Notes under the pieces: generated by a model | Seen by the model: the letters and a program-made list of their open reading frames with translations, nothing else | Told to the model about the DNA's origin: nothing | Database searches by the model: none | Program-made: the position numbers and the translations under genes | Part shown: piece after piece, positions 27,755-43,157 of the stretch | Position numbering within the stretch: the stretch's first letter is position 1 | How the letters are laid out: each line of letters begins with the position of its first letter | NCBI RefSeq assembly: GCF_003989135.1 | Contig: NZ_RYZZ01000027.1 | Span: forward strand, 1 to 64,000 | Source of the DNA: Peribacillus cavernae | Lineage (GTDB): Bacteria; Bacillota; Bacilli; Bacillales; DSM-1321 | Direction: 5' to 3' | DNA length: 64,000 nt

Positions 27755-28294
27755 TTACTTCTGGAACGGCATTCCGAATTGAGTAAGTAGTTCACGAGCT
27801 TCTTCGTCAGTATTAGCAGTCGTTACAATAACGATGTCCATACCACGAACCTTGCTCACTTTATCGTAGTCAATTTCAGGGAAGATCAGTTGTTCTTTAA
27901 TACCCATTGTGTAGTTACCGCGGCCGTCAAAAGATTTCTTTGAAACCCCACGGAAGTCACGTACACGTGGCAAAGATACAGAAACTAGTTTATCAAGGAA
28001 TTCATACATACGCTCTCCGCGTAATGTAATCTTCGCACCGATAGGCATGCCTTCACGAAGACGGAAGCCGGCAATAGATTTCTTCGCTCTTGTTACCACA
28101 GGCTTTTGTCCGGTGATTAAAGTCAACTCTTCAACAGCATTATCCAATGCCTTCGAGTTAGCAACAGCGTCACCCACACCCATGTTCACTACAATTTTTT
28201 CAACTTTTGGTACTTGCATTACAGATTTATAGCTGAACTTGCTCACTAGAGCAGGAGTCATTTCTTTTTGGAATTTTTCTTTTAGGCGGTTCAT
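27755..28294 (-). CDS. rplE: Ribosomal protein L5
   Basis: A 179-residue 5S rRNA-binding protein of the central protuberance that contacts P-site t[22 protein letters not shown] and the [20 protein letters not shown] block are typical. Confidence 0.97.
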   Translation of the reverse strand: MNRLKEKFQKEMTPALVSKFSYKSVMQVPKVEKIVVNMGVGDAVANSKALDNAVEELTLITGQKPVVTRAKKSIAGFRLREGMPIGAKITLRGERMYEFLDKLVSVSLPRVRDFRGVSKKSFDGRGNYTMGIKEQLIFPEIDYDKVSKVRGMDIVIVTTANTDEEARELLTQFGMPFQK

Positions 28295-28320
28295 TAAGTG
28301 TACCTCCCTTCTTCATTGAC

Positions 28321-28632
28321 TTATTTATCTAAAGATTCACCTGATTTAACAGCTACGCGTACTTTTTTGCCGTCTTCCACTTTGTAACCAACACGAGTCG
28401 GTTTTCCTGACTTTGGATCAAGCGGCATTACGTTAGACACGTGAATAGCAGCCTCCTGGCTAAGGATACCCCCTTGTGGGTTCGCCTGAGATGGCTTAGA
28501 GTGCTTTTTCACGGTGTTTACTCCTTCAACAAGCACACGATTGTTTTTAGGATATGCTTCAAGGATAACTCCTTGTTTGCCTTTGTCCTTACCAGAGATG
28601 ACTACGACTTTGTCACCTTTTTTAACATGCAT
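28321..28632 (-). CDS. rplX: Ribosomal protein L24
   Basis: A 103-residue assembly initiator carrying a KOW motif at the N-terminus ([20 protein letters not shown]). The ATG at 28632 gives family length; the in-frame ATG at 28674 lies beyond the ribosome site and adds 14 non-homologous residues. Confidence 0.96.
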   Translation of the reverse strand: MHVKKGDKVVVISGKDKGKQGVILEAYPKNNRVLVEGVNTVKKHSKPSQANPQGGILSQEAAIHVSNVMPLDPKSGKPTRVGYKVEDGKKVRVAVKSGESLDK

Positions 28633-28674
28633 CAGCTTCGCACCTCCTTGAAAGGCTTTTACGAGATTTATCAA

Positions 28675-29064
<390 letters not shown>

Positions 29065-29085
29065 TTAGCATAATCCGAATATTGC

Positions 29086-29349
29086 TTAGATAATTACTGC
29101 TTTTTCTACTACTTCAACTAGACGGAAGCGTTTAGTTGCGGAAAGTGGACGAGTCTCCATGATTCTCACAGTATCGCCAGCTTTCGCCTCATTTAACTCA
29201 TCATGAGCTTTAAGCTTTTTAGAGTACTTTACGCGCTTCCCGTAAAGAGAATGTTTTTTATAGGTTTCTACAAGAACAGTTACCGTTTTATCCATTTTGT
29301 CAGATACTACGCGTCCAGTGTAGATTTTGCGTTGGTTACGTTCGCTCAT
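29086..29349 (-). CDS. rpsQ: Ribosomal protein S17
   Basis: An 87-residue OB-fold, primary 16S rRNA-binding protein: [20 protein letters not shown] then [20 protein letters not shown]. 19 bp after rpmC. Confidence 0.97.
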   Translation of the reverse strand: MSERNQRKIYTGRVVSDKMDKTVTVLVETYKKHSLYGKRVKYSKKLKAHDELNEAKAGDTVRIMETRPLSATKRFRLVEVVEKAVII

Positions 29350-29368
29350 TCTGCAAACCTCCCCTCAT

Positions 29369-30654
<1,286 letters not shown>

Positions 30655-30657
30655 AGA

Positions 30658-30999
30658 TTATCCCTCCTTTTTTTCTGATAAAACGATAGTAATATGACTA
30701 GTACGTTTGTTAATAGCACTCGCACGGCCCATGGCACGAGGACGGAAACGTTTTAACGTTGGTCCTTCATTCACGTATGCTTCTAAAACAACCAGGTTAT
30801 TGATATCCATTTCGTAGTTATGTTCTGCATTCGCAACAGCAGATTTCAGAACCTTTTCTACGATTGGAGAAGCAGCCTTTGGAGTTAAGCGAAGAATCGC
30901 TACCGCTTCACCTACTTGCTTACCTCGAATTAAATCAGCGACTAAACGGACTTTTCGAGGAGCAATACGAACTGTTCTAGCAACAGCTTTAGCTTGCAT
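30658..30999 (-). CDS. rplV: Ribosomal protein L22
   Basis: A 113-residue protein whose beta-hairpin (around residues 80-100, [20 protein letters not shown]) lines the exit tunnel; no macrolide-resistance insertion is evident. The ATG at 30999 gives family length; the upstream in-frame codon at 31017 overlaps the rpsS stop. Confidence 0.96.
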   Translation of the reverse strand: MQAKAVARTVRIAPRKVRLVADLIRGKQVGEAVAILRLTPKAASPIVEKVLKSAVANAEHNYEMDINNLVVLEAYVNEGPTLKRFRPRAMGRASAINKRTSHITIVLSEKKEG

Positions 31000-31016
31000 G
31001 AGATGCCCTCCTCTCA

Positions 31017-31346
<330 letters not shown>

Positions 31347-31355
31347 TCAACCCCG

Positions 31356-32204
<849 letters not shown>

Positions 32205-32212
32205 CTAATGAA

Positions 32213-32497
32213 TTAAGCTTCGAATAATTCGATTTCTTTACTATCAGCAGTTAACTTTATAATCGCTTTACGGCGCTTGTTCGTATATCCTGTGCGATTG
32301 TTCATGCGTCTGAACTTGCCTTTATAGTTCATAATGTTAACTTTTTCAACTTGTACATCGAAGATTTCTTGTACAGCATCTTTAACTTGAGTCTTGTTAG
32401 CTCTTACATCCACTTCAAACGTGTACTTCTTCTCATTCATTAAGTCTGAAGAACGTTCAGTGATTACGGGGCGCTTAATGATATCGCGTGCATCCAT
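32213..32497 (-). CDS. rplW: Ribosomal protein L23
   Basis: A 94-residue tunnel-exit protein, docking site for signal recognition particle and trigger factor. [16 protein letters not shown] and [20 protein letters not shown] are family-typical. Overlaps rplD by 1 bp. Confidence 0.97.
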   Translation of the reverse strand: MDARDIIKRPVITERSSDLMNEKKYTFEVDVRANKTQVKDAVQEIFDVQVEKVNIMNYKGKFRRMNNRTGYTNKRRKAIIKLTADSKEIELFEA

Positions 32498-33120
32498 TAT
32501 GCAAGCACCTCCTCTACTTTTTCAACAGCTGATTTAGTCAAGATCAATTTGTTGTGTGATACAACATCAAGAACATTTAGACCATTAGCCTCCACAACAG
32601 TAACACCAGGAATGTTACGGGCGGACAAAGCAACTTTCTCGTCTAAACCGTCAGTTACAACTAACGTTTTAGCATCGATGGAAAGTCCTTTTAGAACAGC
32701 TGCGAATTCTTTTGTTTTTGGAGTTTCGAATGAAAGGCTCTCAAGAACTAAAATGTTTTTTTCTAATGCTTTTGAAGATAGTGCGGATTTTATCGCTAAA
32801 CGGCGTACCTTTTTGGGTAACTTATAGCTATAAGATCTAGGGGTCGGTCCGAATACAGTACCACCGCCTCGCCATTGTGGTGATCGGATAGAACCTTGAC
32901 GAGCACGCCCAGTACCTTTTTGACGCCATGGTTTGCGTCCGCCGCCTGCAACTTCAGAACGATTTTTCACTTTATGAGTTCCTTGACGCAAGGAAGCTCT
33001 TTGCATGATGATTGCTTCGAATAATACATGATTATTGGGCTCAATACCGAAGATTGAATCGTTTAGCTCAATATCGCCAACTTGTGATCCACCCTGGTTG
33101 AACAATGTAACTTTCGGCAT
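32497..33120 (-). CDS. rplD: Ribosomal protein L4
   Basis: A 207-residue protein with a long loop into the exit tunnel (about residues 45-95; [19 protein letters not shown]). The loop shows no macrolide-resistance insertion. In enterobacteria L4 feeds back on the S10 operon; for Bacillus this is not established from sequence here. Confidence 0.97.
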   Translation of the reverse strand: MPKVTLFNQGGSQVGDIELNDSIFGIEPNNHVLFEAIIMQRASLRQGTHKVKNRSEVAGGGRKPWRQKGTGRARQGSIRSPQWRGGGTVFGPTPRSYSYKLPKKVRRLAIKSALSSKALEKNILVLESLSFETPKTKEFAAVLKGLSIDAKTLVVTDGLDEKVALSARNIPGVTVVEANGLNVLDVVSHNKLILTKSAVEKVEEVLA

Positions 33121-33145
33121 TCTAATGCTCCTCCTTTCTCAGAAA

Positions 33146-33775
33146 TTACTTAGATTTAACCGCACTTTTCACTTTTAATAGCGCTTTTCTTGCACCGGGT
33201 ACATTACCTTTGATTAAAAGTAAGTTGCGTTCCACGTCCACTTTAACAATCGATAAGTTTTGAACAGTGATTTGTTCTCCACCCATGCGTCCAGGCAATG
33301 CTTTCCCTTTGAATACACGGTTCGGAGCAACAGGGCCCATTGAACCAGGGCGACGGTGATAACGGGAACCGTGAGCCATTGGCCCGCGAGATTGTCCATG
33401 GCGTTTAATAGCGCCCTGGAAGCCTTTTCCTTTTGAAATTCCTGTTACATCTACGATATCGCCTTCGGTGAATACATCAACTCTGACTTCCTGACCCATC
33501 TCGTAATCGCCGAGATTTGCATCGCGGAATTCGCGAATGAAGCGCTTAGGAGCAGTGTTTGCCTTTGAAACATGTCCTCTAGCTGGTTTGTTAGAAAGTT
33601 TTTCGCGCTTATCTTCGAAACCAATTTGAACTGCTTCATAGCCGTCTACCTCAACTGTTTTCTTTTGAAGCACCACGTTCCCGGCAGCTTCCACTACAGT
33701 TACGGGGGTAAGTTCACCATTTTCAGCAAATACTTGAGTCATACCGATCTTTCTTCCTAAGATTCCTTTGGTCAT
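33146..33775 (-). CDS. rplC: Ribosomal protein L3
   Basis: A 209-residue early-assembly protein close to the peptidyl-transferase centre. [16 protein letters not shown] opening and the [19 protein letters not shown] extension are conserved. Confidence 0.97.
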   Translation of the reverse strand: MTKGILGRKIGMTQVFAENGELTPVTVVEAAGNVVLQKKTVEVDGYEAVQIGFEDKREKLSNKPARGHVSKANTAPKRFIREFRDANLGDYEMGQEVRVDVFTEGDIVDVTGISKGKGFQGAIKRHGQSRGPMAHGSRYHRRPGSMGPVAPNRVFKGKALPGRMGGEQITVQNLSIVKVDVERNLLLIKGNVPGARKALLKVKSAVKSK

Positions 33776-33818
33776 TAGTCACACCTCCTAGATTATCTTT
33801 TATAATTTTTATATCAGT

Positions 33819-34288
<470 letters not shown>

Positions 34289-34327
34289 GGTAATTCTGCA
34301 CTTTTCCATGTGTTAGACACTTTTACT

Positions 34328-34356
34328 ATTATACATAGTCAGCCATGCAATTTCAA
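34328..34356 (-). promoter_or_regulatory. S10 operon promoter, distal
   Basis: On the minus strand TTGAAA (34356-34351), 17 bp, TATAAT (34333-34328). Together with the proximal promoter it forms a tandem pair in phase on the same strand, 68 bp apart; both -10 hexamers are preceded by the same CTATG or TTATG context. Confidence 0.75.
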
Positions 34357-34514
34357 GATAATCTTTAATCATATTTGGCTGTAATTATTTTTGTCTACTA
34401 TATTTACTCCTTACCCACAAGCGAGATGGCCAAGGAAAGACTTACCTCGTGATCTCTCAGCTTAAAAAAGGAAAGTATTTCGGGGAGGGGAAGCATTACT
34501 TTTAATTTGAAATA

Positions 34515-34550
34515 ACAAAAAAAGCAAACGGCGTCCCGTCTGCTTTTTTA
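34515..34550 (-). terminator. Terminator after tuf
   Basis: GCAAACGG (34524-34531) and CCGTCTGC (34536-34543) pair with one wobble, flanked by A and T runs. On the minus strand the hairpin ends in seven T residues. It separates the str operon (rpsL-rpsG-fusA-tuf) from the S10 promoters; 34357-34514 shows nothing else supportable. Confidence 0.85.
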
Positions 34551-34575
34551 AATATTTCTTTAAGCGCAATTTCAG

Positions 34576-35763
34576 TTATTCACTGATTGTAGCTACAACG
34601 CCAGCTCCAACAGTACGTCCACCCTCGCGGATAGAGAACTTTGTGCCTTCTTCGATAGCAACTGAAGCGATAAGTTCAACACTCATTTCGATGTTATCGC
34701 CAGGCATAACCATTTCTACGCCTTCAGGAAGATTACAAATACCAGTTACGTCAGTAGTACGGAAGTAGAACTGTGGACGATAGTTGGTAAAGAACGGAGT
34801 ATGACGGCCGCCTTCTTCTTTAGAAAGAACGTAAACTTCAGCTTTAAACTTTGTGTGCGGGTTAATTGTGCCAGGCTTAGCTAAAACTTGGCCACGTTGG
34901 ATATCTTCACGAGCTACCCCACGAAGAAGAGCACCAATGTTGTCTCCTGCCTCAGCATAGTCAAGAAGCTTACGGAACATTTCTACACCTGTAACAGTTG
35001 TAGATTTTGGTTCTTCAGCAAGACCGATGATTTCAATTACATCACCAACTTTAACTTTTCCGCGTTCTACACGTCCAGTAGCTACTGTTCCACGGCCAGT
35101 GATTGAGAATACATCCTCAACCGGCATCATGAATGGCTTGTCAGTGTCACGTGTTGGAGTTGGGATATACTCATCAACTGCAGTCATAAGTTCGTTGATT
35201 TTTTCTTCCCAAGCTGCGTCACCTTCAAGAGCTTTAAGAGCAGAACCTTTGATTACTGGAATATCGTCGCCAGGAAAATCATACTCAGAAAGAAGGTCAC
35301 GGATTTCCATTTCAACTAGTTCAAGCAATTCTTCGTCGTCAACCATGTCGCATTTGTTCATGAATACAACAAGGAAAGGAACACCAACTTGACGAGAAAG
35401 AAGAATGTGTTCACGAGTTTGTGGCATTGGACCGTCAGCAGCAGATACAACTAGGATTCCGCCATCCATTTGAGCAGCTCCAGTAATCATGTTTTTAACG
35501 TAGTCAGCATGTCCCGGGCAGTCAACGTGTGCATAGTGGCGTGTTTCAGTTTCGTACTCTACGTGTGCAGTAGAGATTGTGATACCACGTTCTCTTTCTT
35601 CTGGTGCACCGTCGATTTGATCGTACGCACGAGCTTCAGCTCCACCAACTTTAGCAAGAACAGAAGTAATTGCAGCAGTTAAAGTAGTTTTACCATGGTC
35701 AACGTGACCAATTGTTCCGATATTAACATGTGGCTTAGAGCGATCGTATTTAGCTTTTCCCAT
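34576..35763 (-). CDS. tuf: Elongation factor Tu
   Basis: A 395-residue GTPase delivering aminoacyl-tRNA to the ribosome. G1 [10 protein letters not shown] (about residues 19-28), G3 [13 protein letters not shown]4 NKCD and G5-type SALKALEGD regions are intact. The only tuf gene in the window. Upstream (35764-35882) is a hairpin-forming leader (GAAAGC...GCTTTC); AAGGAGG precedes the ATG. Confidence 0.98.
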   Translation of the reverse strand: MGKAKYDRSKPHVNIGTIGHVDHGKTTLTAAITSVLAKVGGAEARAYDQIDGAPEERERGITISTAHVEYETETRHYAHVDCPGHADYVKNMITGAAQMDGGILVVSAADGPMPQTREHILLSRQVGVPFLVVFMNKCDMVDDEELLELVEMEIRDLLSEYDFPGDDIPVIKGSALKALEGDAAWEEKINELMTAVDEYIPTPTRDTDKPFMMPVEDVFSITGRGTVATGRVERGKVKVGDVIEIIGLAEEPKSTTVTGVEMFRKLLDYAEAGDNIGALLRGVAREDIQRGQVLAKPGTINPHTKFKAEVYVLSKEEGGRHTPFFTNYRPQFYFRTTDVTGICNLPEGVEMVMPGDNIEMSVELIASVAIEEGTKFSIREGGRTVGAGVVATISE

Positions 35764-35882
35764 TAGGATTTTCCTCCTTAAAATTATAAATTAATTTAAG
35801 TATATGGTGCTATGAAAGCCGGAATTTCTCCGCTTTCACAGCTTACATAAGTAGTTATACTTTAATAAGAGATGAAAATCAA

Positions 35883-37961
35883 TTATTCACCTTTATTTTT
35901 TTTCACAATTTCCTCGGAGATGCTCTTAGGTACTTCTTCATAGTGATCGAAGTGCATAGAGAATGTTCCGCGGCCTTGTGTATTAGAACGTAGAGATGTT
36001 GCATAACCGAACATTTCAGATAGTGGAACCATCGATTTAACCATCTGTGTGTTGCCGCGAGCTTCCATACCTTCTACACGGCCACGGCGAGATGTGATAT
36101 CTCCCATAATATCGCCCATGTATTCTTCTGGAATAACAACTTCCACTTTCATTACAGGTTCTAAGATAACTGGTTTACATTTGGATGCAGCATTTTTAAG
36201 AGCCATAGATGCCGCTATTTTAAATGCCATTTCGTTGGAGTCAACGTCATGGTAAGATCCATCAAACAATCTAGCTTTAATGTCAACCAGCGGGTATCCA
36301 GCGAGTACACCATTTGCAAGCGAGTCTTGTAGACCTGCTTGAACGGCAGGAATGTATTCACGAGGAACGACACCACCCACGATACCATTTTCAAATTCGA
36401 ATCCTTTTCCTTCTTCGTTAGGAGAGAATTCAATCCAAACATGTCCGAATTGTCCGCGTCCACCAGATTGTCGTACGAACTTACCTTCTACCTGAGCAGA
36501 TCCACGGAAAGTTTCGCGATAAGCAACCTGAGGAGCGCCAACGTTTGCTTCTACTTTGAATTCACGGCGCATACGGTCTACAAGAATATCTAAATGAAGC
36601 TCCCCCATACCAGCAATGATAATCTGACCCGTTTCTTGGTCAGTATGAGCACGGAAGGTTGGATCTTCTTCTTGTAACTTTTGAAGAGCTGTAGTCATTT
36701 TATCCTGGTCAGCTTTTGATTTAGGTTCAATAGACAAGGAAATAACCGGCTCTGGAAATTCCATTGATTCTAAGATGACAAGACTTTTCTCGTCACACAG
36801 AGTATCACCAGTTGTAGTATCTTTTAGACCTACCGCAGCTGCGATATCTCCGGCATATACCTTAGAAATCTCTTCGCGGGAGTTTGCGTGCATTTGAAGG
36901 ATGCGTCCTACACGTTCACGTTTTCCCTTAGTAGAGTTCTGTACATAAGAACCAGAGTTCAAAGTACCAGAGTATACACGGAAGAATGTCAGTTTACCAA
37001 CATAAGGGTCAGTCATAACTTTAAATGCAAGAGCTGAAAATGGCTCATCGTCACTTGATAGACGAGTTATTTCTTCATCAGAATCCGCAAGAGTCCCTTT
37101 AATTGCAGGTACATCAAGCGGTGATGGAAGATAATCAATGACAGCATCCAGCATTAATTGAACACCTTTGTTTTTAAAAGCCGACCCGCAGATTACCGGA
37201 TAGAATTCTACGTTAACAGTACCTTTACGAATCGCAGCTTTGATTTCTTCGTTAGTAAGATCTTCTCCGCCAAGGTATTTTTCCATCAACTCTTCATCTA
37301 ATTCTGCTACCGCTTCGATTAACTTTTCACGGTATTCATCTGCTAGAGCTCTGTGCTCATCAGGTATTTCACGAACTTCAATATCAGTTCCTAAGTCATT
37401 TCCGTAAAATACAGCTTTCATTTCCACAAGGTCAATGATCGCTTCAAATTCATCTTCCGCACCGATCGGTATTTGAATTGGATGTGCATTTGCCTGAAGA
37501 CGTTCATGAATTGTTTTTACTGAATATAAGAAATCAGCACCAATTTTGTCCATTTTGTTTACGAAAACTACACGGGGAACACCATAAGTTGTAGCCTGAC
37601 GCCAAACTGTTTCAGTTTGAGGCTCAACGCCTGATTGTGCGTCAAGTACAGCCACTGCACCATCAAGGACACGAAGGGAACGCTCTACTTCGACTGTAAA
37701 GTCTACGTGTCCCGGTGTATCGATGATGTTTACGCGGTGGCCTTTCCATTGTGCGGTAGTCGCCGCTGATGTGATCGTGATACCACGTTCTTGTTCTTGC
37801 TCCATCCAGTCCATCTGAGATGCACCTTCGTGAGTTTCACCGATTTTGTGAATACGCCCGGTATAATAAAGAACACGTTCTGTTGTCGTCGTTTTACCGG
37901 CATCGATGTGAGCCATGATGCCGATATTACGGGTGTTTTCTAAGGAGAACTCTCTTGCCAT
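35883..37961 (-). CDS. fusA: Elongation factor G
   Basis: A 692-residue translocase GTPase. G1 [19 protein letters not shown] near residue 17, G3 [21 protein letters not shown]4 NKMD; domain IV and V segments [11 protein letters not shown] and [11 protein letters not shown]. Length equals the Bacillus EF-G. 54 bp after rpsG. Confidence 0.98.
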   Translation of the reverse strand: MAREFSLENTRNIGIMAHIDAGKTTTTERVLYYTGRIHKIGETHEGASQMDWMEQEQERGITITSAATTAQWKGHRVNIIDTPGHVDFTVEVERSLRVLDGAVAVLDAQSGVEPQTETVWRQATTYGVPRVVFVNKMDKIGADFLYSVKTIHERLQANAHPIQIPIGAEDEFEAIIDLVEMKAVFYGNDLGTDIEVREIPDEHRALADEYREKLIEAVAELDEELMEKYLGGEDLTNEEIKAAIRKGTVNVEFYPVICGSAFKNKGVQLMLDAVIDYLPSPLDVPAIKGTLADSDEEITRLSSDDEPFSALAFKVMTDPYVGKLTFFRVYSGTLNSGSYVQNSTKGKRERVGRILQMHANSREEISKVYAGDIAAAVGLKDTTTGDTLCDEKSLVILESMEFPEPVISLSIEPKSKADQDKMTTALQKLQEEDPTFRAHTDQETGQIIIAGMGELHLDILVDRMRREFKVEANVGAPQVAYRETFRGSAQVEGKFVRQSGGRGQFGHVWIEFSPNEEGKGFEFENGIVGGVVPREYIPAVQAGLQDSLANGVLAGYPLVDIKARLFDGSYHDVDSNEMAFKIAASMALKNAASKCKPVILEPVMKVEVVIPEEYMGDIMGDITSRRGRVEGMEARGNTQMVKSMVPLSEMFGYATSLRSNTQGRGTFSMHFDHYEEVPKSISEEIVKKNKGE

Positions 37962-38015
37962 TTGGTCTTTCTCCTTCCGTATATGAGTAGTATGATTTTA
38001 TAGAAAGAATTAATT

Positions 38016-38486
38016 TTACCAGCGATAGTGGGCAAAAGCTTTGTTTGCTTCAGCCATCTTATGAGTATCTTCACGTTTCTTAACAGAAGAACCAGTGTTG
38101 TTGGCAGCATCAAGGATTTCGTTAGCTAAACGCTCTTCCATCGTTTTTTCACCGCGAAGGCGAGAGTAGTTTACTAACCAGCGAAGTCCAAGAGTAGTAC
38201 GGCGTTCCGGGCGCACCTCAATAGGTACTTGGTAGTTCGAACCGCCTACACGGCGTGCTTTAACTTCTAATACTGGCATAATATTTTTAAGAGCTTGATC
38301 GAATACTTCGATCGCCTCTTTGCCAGAACGTTCTGAAATAATATTGAATGCTGAGTAAAGAATTTTTTGTGATTTACCTCTTTGTCCGTCAACCATCATT
38401 TTGTTGATCAAACGAGTCACAAGCTTGGAATTATAAATTGGATCTGGTAATACGTCTCTTTTTGAAACAGGGCCTTTACGAGGCAT
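38016..38486 (-). CDS. rpsG: Ribosomal protein S7
   Basis: A 156-residue head assembly initiator next to the E site. [20 protein letters not shown] opening and the [17 protein letters not shown] block are conserved. 41 bp after rpsL. Confidence 0.97.
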   Translation of the reverse strand: MPRKGPVSKRDVLPDPIYNSKLVTRLINKMMVDGQRGKSQKILYSAFNIISERSGKEAIEVFDQALKNIMPVLEVKARRVGGSNYQVPIEVRPERRTTLGLRWLVNYSRLRGEKTMEERLANEILDAANNTGSSVKKREDTHKMAEANKAFAHYRW

Positions 38487-38527
38487 AAATATTCCTCCTT
38501 TCGATTAAGTTCTTATTTTCTAGCAGA

Positions 38528-38977
<450 letters not shown>

Positions 38978-39051
38978 CTAGTCCCACACATCCAGGTGGT
39001 TCATAAAAGAGCAAAAACAAAGTTTTTGCGGAATGAGCCGCAAAAACAGTT

Positions 39052-39300
39052 TTACTTTTTAATGGCAACAGTTGCTGCTCCGACATCAATGCCGCATGCT
39101 TTTCCCAGCAATTTTGTCGAATCAACGTATGTGATTTGAACGTTTAATTCCTTGGCAGTTTCAACAACCCTGGATGTCAGAAATATATCTGCATCTTCGG
39201 CTATAATTACCTCTTGAATTAAATCGTTTTTAAGAGCTCTCACTGTTTGTTTCGTTCCTATAATCACTGACTTTGCCTGTAGTACTTTTTCATAAGACAT
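39052..39300 (-). CDS. rplGB: L7Ae-like K-turn-binding protein (YbxF/RplGB)
   Basis: An 82-residue protein of the L7Ae/L30e family that binds kink-turns in RNA. In Bacillus it sits between rpoC and rpsL, as here. The pattern [20 protein letters not shown] then [12 protein letters not shown] matches. Its ribosomal versus regulatory role is unsettled in the literature. Confidence 0.92.
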   Translation of the reverse strand: MSYEKVLQAKSVIIGTKQTVRALKNDLIQEVIIAEDADIFLTSRVVETAKELNVQITYVDSTKLLGKACGIDVGAATVAIKK

Positions 39301-39350
39301 CGGTCATATCCTCCAAAGCTGTTACAGGGTATCATAGGAGCACCTTTGCT

Positions 39351-39380
39351 ATAATATCATCCCTTGAATAGAAATGTCAA
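39351..39380 (-). promoter_or_regulatory. Sigma-A promoter of the str operon (rplGB-rpsL-rpsG-fusA)
   Basis: On the minus strand TTGACA (39380-39375), an 18-bp spacer and TATTAT (39356-39351), about 50 bp before rplGB. It lets the str operon be transcribed independently of rpoBC. Confidence 0.8.
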
Positions 39381-39424
39381 CTGTCTTTCAAAAAGTATTT
39401 CAACAACAAATTACATCATAAAGG

Positions 39425-39452
39425 GGAGGCTGGCTCATGAGAGTCAGCCTCC
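39425..39452. terminator. Strong hairpin after rpoC
   Basis: GGAGGCTG(G)CTC and GAG(A)GTCAGCCTCC-type arms (39425-39436 and 39441-39452) form a near-perfect stem with a 4-nt loop, 8 bp after the rpoC stop. No real T-tract follows on the minus strand (CCTTTATG), so it may be a partial terminator or an mRNA 3'-end stabiliser. Confidence 0.6.
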
Positions 39453-39459
39453 GTTGTTA

Positions 39460-42400
39460 TCAGTCTACAGTTACAGTTTCTTCATTAAGGTCTTTCGCAA
39501 AAACAGGCTGCGCCTTTTTGTATCGGGGCATGCCAGTCCCGGCAGGAATAAGCTTACCGATGATTACATTTTCCTTAAGGCCAAGCAGTTCATCGCGCTT
39601 ACCTTTGATTGCAGCATCTGTAAGTACTCTTGTAGTCTCCTGGAAGGATGCGGCGGACAAGAATGAATCCGTTTCAAGAGAAGCTTTTGTGATACCCAGC
39701 AGTATCGGACGGCCTGTTGCTGGCAATTTGCCTTCTAATAAAGCTGAGGTATTAGCAAGAGTAAACTGGTGTATATCGAGTAATGTTCCCGGAAGCACAT
39801 TGGTCTCCCCTGCATCGATTACACGTACTTTACGAAGCATCTGTCTTACCATTACCTCGATGTGTTTATCGCCAATTTCTACCCCTTGCATACGGTATAC
39901 CTTTTGAACTTCACGAAGCAAGTATTCTTGCACATGCACAACGTCTGTTACTTTCAGCAATTCCTTCGGGTCAATTGAACCCTCTGTCAATTCCTGGCCG
40001 CGTTGTACATATGAATCTACAGCCACTTTCAGACGCGCTGTGTATGGAGCTGTATAAGTACGTGATTCTACGGCACCCTGAATCACGATTTCCTGCTGTT
40101 TATCCCTAATTTCATTGATGCCAACGACAGTTCCTTCAATCTCAGTAATAACTGCTTGACCTTTAGGGTTTCTCGCTTCAAAAATTTCCTGAATACGAGG
40201 CAAACCTTGAGTGATGTCATCCCCAGCAACTCCACCAGTATGGAAGGTACGCATTGTTAACTGTGTACCAGGTTCTCCGATGGATTGTGCAGCTATGATG
40301 CCGACTGCTTCACCCACTTCAACTTCTTCGCCAGTGGCAAGGTTTCGGCCGTAACATTTCTTACATACACCATGGCTGGTGTTACATGTAAAGGCTGAGC
40401 GGATCCAAACCTGTTCTACACCGCTGTCCTCAATATACTTAGCCAGATCTTCAGTAATTAACCCATTTTCGGCCACAATCACTTCATTCGTTTCCGGATG
40501 TTTGATCGGTTTTCTTGCATAGCGGCCGACTAAACGTTCTTCTAAATGCTCAATGATTTCAGTTCCGTCTTTAAGTGCAGCAACCAGCAATCCGCGGTCT
40601 GTTCCACAATCGTCATCACGGATGATTACATCCTGGGCAACGTCTACGAGACGGCGAGTAAGGTAACCGGAGTCGGCTGTCTTAAGCGCTGTATCAGCAA
40701 GGCCTTTACGAGCACCGTGAGTGGAGATAAAGTACTCTAACACGGTTAAACCTTCGCGGAAACTTGATCGGATCGGCAGTTCGATAATACGTCCGGCCGG
40801 GTTGGCCATCAATCCACGCATACCGGCAAGCTGTGTAAAGTTAGATGCGTTACCACGGGCCCCGGAGTCGCTCATCATGAAGATTGGATTACTTCGGTCC
40901 AAGGACTTCATCAGCTTGGACTGGATTGTATCCTTCGCAGCACTCCAGATGGAAATTACCCGGTCATAGCGTTCATCTTCGGTGATTAACCCTCGTCTGA
41001 ATTGCTTTAACACGTTATCTACTTTCGTTTGTGCTTCTTCAATGATTTGCTTTTTCTCACTTAATACTACGATGTCGGCAACACCAACTGTGATACCAGC
41101 CTTAGTTGAGTGTTTAAAGCCAAGATCCTTCATGCGGTCTAGCATTTTAGACGTTTCAGTGATTTTGAAGCGTTTGAATACTTCCGCAATGATATTCCCA
41201 AGAATTTTTTTCTTGAATGGATCAATAATTGGCTGAGCCTGTATAAGTTCTTTAATGTTCGCACCTTTTTCTACAAAATACTTCTTGGGAGTCTCCTCTT
41301 CAAGATTTGTTTTTGTAGGTTCATTGATGTATGGGAACGATTTAGGCAAAATTTCATTAAAAATCAGTTTCCCTACAGTTGTAAGTAGAAGCTGATTATT
41401 TTGTTCTTCTGTAAATGTTTCGTTTTTTAACGAAGCAGCATTCACGGCTACCCGAGTGTGCAAGTGTACATATCCATTTTGATATGCCAGCAATGCTTCA
41501 TTTGTGTCCTTGAAAGACATCCCCTCACCGATCGCTTCTTCTCTTTCAAGCGTCAGATAATAGTTGCCCAATACCATATCCTGAGATGGAGTAACAACCG
41601 GTTTGCCATCTTTCGGGTTTAGGATGTTTTGCGCCGCTAGCATAAGCAAACGGGCTTCAGCCTGAGCCTCAGAAGATAACGGAACGTGCACAGCCATTTG
41701 GTCGCCGTCGAAATCTGCGTTATAGGCAGTACATACGAGCGGGTGCAGACGGATCGCACGGCCTTCAACCAATGTAGGTTCGAATGCCTGGATGCCCAGT
41801 CTGTGAAGTGTAGGTGCGCGGTTAAGCAGCACTGGATGCTCCTTGATTACGGATTCAAGAACGTCCCAAACTTCAGGGTGTAACTTTTCAATCTTGCGTT
41901 TCGCTGATTTGATATTGTGCGCTAACCCTTTTTGGACCAGTTCTTTCATTACGAAAGGCTTGAACAGCTCGATAGCCATTTCCTTGGGCAATCCGCACTG
42001 ATACATCTTCAAGTTAGGTCCTACAACTATAACGGAACGGCCAGAATAGTCAACACGCTTACCAAGAAGGTTCTGACGGAAACGGCCTTGTTTACCTTTA
42101 AGCATATGAGAAAGAGACTTCAATGGCCGATTACCGGGTCCTGTGACAGGTCGGCCGCGACGGCCATTATCGATTAATGCATCAACTGCTTCCTGAAGCA
42201 TCCGCTTTTCATTTTGCACGATAATGCTTGGAGCGCCAAGATCCAATAGCCTTTTCAAACGATTATTCCGGTTGATTACACGACGATACAAGTCGTTCAA
42301 GTCAGATGTAGCAAAGCGTCCGCCATCAAGCTGTACCATTGGGCGAAGCTCCGGCGGAATGACCGGCAATACATCCAGGATCATCCAGGATGGTTCATTT

Positions 42401-43059
42401 CCAGAGTTACGGAAGGCTTCTAAAACTTCCAGACGTTTAATAGCACGTGTCCTGCGCTGTCCTTGAGCTGTTTTGAGCTCTTCTTTCAACGTATCTACTT
42501 CTTTTTCCGTTTTGATGTCCTGAAGAAGTTTTTTGATAGCTTCAGCACCCATTGAAGCCTGGAACTTCTTCCCGTACTTCTCGCGGTATACACGATACTC
42601 TTTTTCAGATAAAAGTTGTTTCTTCTCTAAAGAAGTATCACCTTTTTCCGTTACAACATAGGATGCAAAGTAAATTACTTCTTCTAAAGCGCGCGGTGAC
42701 ATGTCCAGGACAAGTCCCATACGGCTAGGAATGCCTTTGAAATACCAAATATGTGATACAGGTGCCGCCAATTCGATATGTCCCATGCGTTCACGGCGTA
42801 CTTTAGCACGTGTTACTTCTACGCCGCACCGATCACAGACTACACCTTTATAACGGACACGCTTATACTTACCGCAATGACATTCCCAGTCCTTTTGAGG
42901 TCCGAAAATTCTTTCACAGAACAAACCGTCTTTTTCTGGCTTTAAGGTACGATAGTTAATTGTTTCTGGTTTTTTCACTTCACCGTGCGACCAAGAACGT
43001 ATCTTGTCCGGCGAAGCAAGACCAATTTTCATATACTCAAAATTATTAACGTCTAGCAA
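39460..43059 (-). CDS. rpoC: RNA polymerase beta' subunit
   Basis: A 1199-residue catalytic subunit, same length as B. subtilis RpoC. The Mg-binding triad is D449/D451/D453 in [10 protein letters not shown]. The N-terminal zinc site has C60, C62, C75 and C78. The bridge-helix/trigger-loop region ([18 protein letters not shown]) is intact. The start is TTG at 43059-43057 with GGGAGGT upstream. 98 bp after rpoB. Confidence 0.98.
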   Translation of the reverse strand: MLDVNNFEYMKIGLASPDKIRSWSHGEVKKPETINYRTLKPEKDGLFCERIFGPQKDWECHCGKYKRVRYKGVVCDRCGVEVTRAKVRRERMGHIELAAPVSHIWYFKGIPSRMGLVLDMSPRALEEVIYFASYVVTEKGDTSLEKKQLLSEKEYRVYREKYGKKFQASMGAEAIKKLLQDIKTEKEVDTLKEELKTAQGQRRTRAIKRLEVLEAFRNSGNEPSWMILDVLPVIPPELRPMVQLDGGRFATSDLNDLYRRVINRNNRLKRLLDLGAPSIIVQNEKRMLQEAVDALIDNGRRGRPVTGPGNRPLKSLSHMLKGKQGRFRQNLLGKRVDYSGRSVIVVGPNLKMYQCGLPKEMAIELFKPFVMKELVQKGLAHNIKSAKRKIEKLHPEVWDVLESVIKEHPVLLNRAPTLHRLGIQAFEPTLVEGRAIRLHPLVCTAYNADFDGDQMAVHVPLSSEAQAEARLLMLAAQNILNPKDGKPVVTPSQDMVLGNYYLTLEREEAIGEGMSFKDTNEALLAYQNGYVHLHTRVAVNAASLKNETFTEEQNNQLLLTTVGKLIFNEILPKSFPYINEPTKTNLEEETPKKYFVEKGANIKELIQAQPIIDPFKKKILGNIIAEVFKRFKITETSKMLDRMKDLGFKHSTKAGITVGVADIVVLSEKKQIIEEAQTKVDNVLKQFRRGLITEDERYDRVISIWSAAKDTIQSKLMKSLDRSNPIFMMSDSGARGNASNFTQLAGMRGLMANPAGRIIELPIRSSFREGLTVLEYFISTHGARKGLADTALKTADSGYLTRRLVDVAQDVIIRDDDCGTDRGLLVAALKDGTEIIEHLEERLVGRYARKPIKHPETNEVIVAENGLITEDLAKYIEDSGVEQVWIRSAFTCNTSHGVCKKCYGRNLATGEEVEVGEAVGIIAAQSIGEPGTQLTMRTFHTGGVAGDDITQGLPRIQEIFEARNPKGQAVITEIEGTVVGINEIRDKQQEIVIQGAVESRTYTAPYTARLKVAVDSYVQRGQELTEGSIDPKELLKVTDVVHVQEYLLREVQKVYRMQGVEIGDKHIEVMVRQMLRKVRVIDAGETNVLPGTLLDIHQFTLANTSALLEGKLPATGRPILLGITKASLETDSFLSAASFQETTRVLTDAAIKGKRDELLGLKENVIIGKLIPAGTGMPRYKKAQPVFAKDLNEETVTVD

Positions 43060-43157
43060 GGGGCCTACCTCCCTTTTAATCTCGGGTTTTACCCTTATTG
43101 CTTAATATGGGGACAGAATATCATTTATAAAACACAATTAAAAAGTTAGATCCAGCC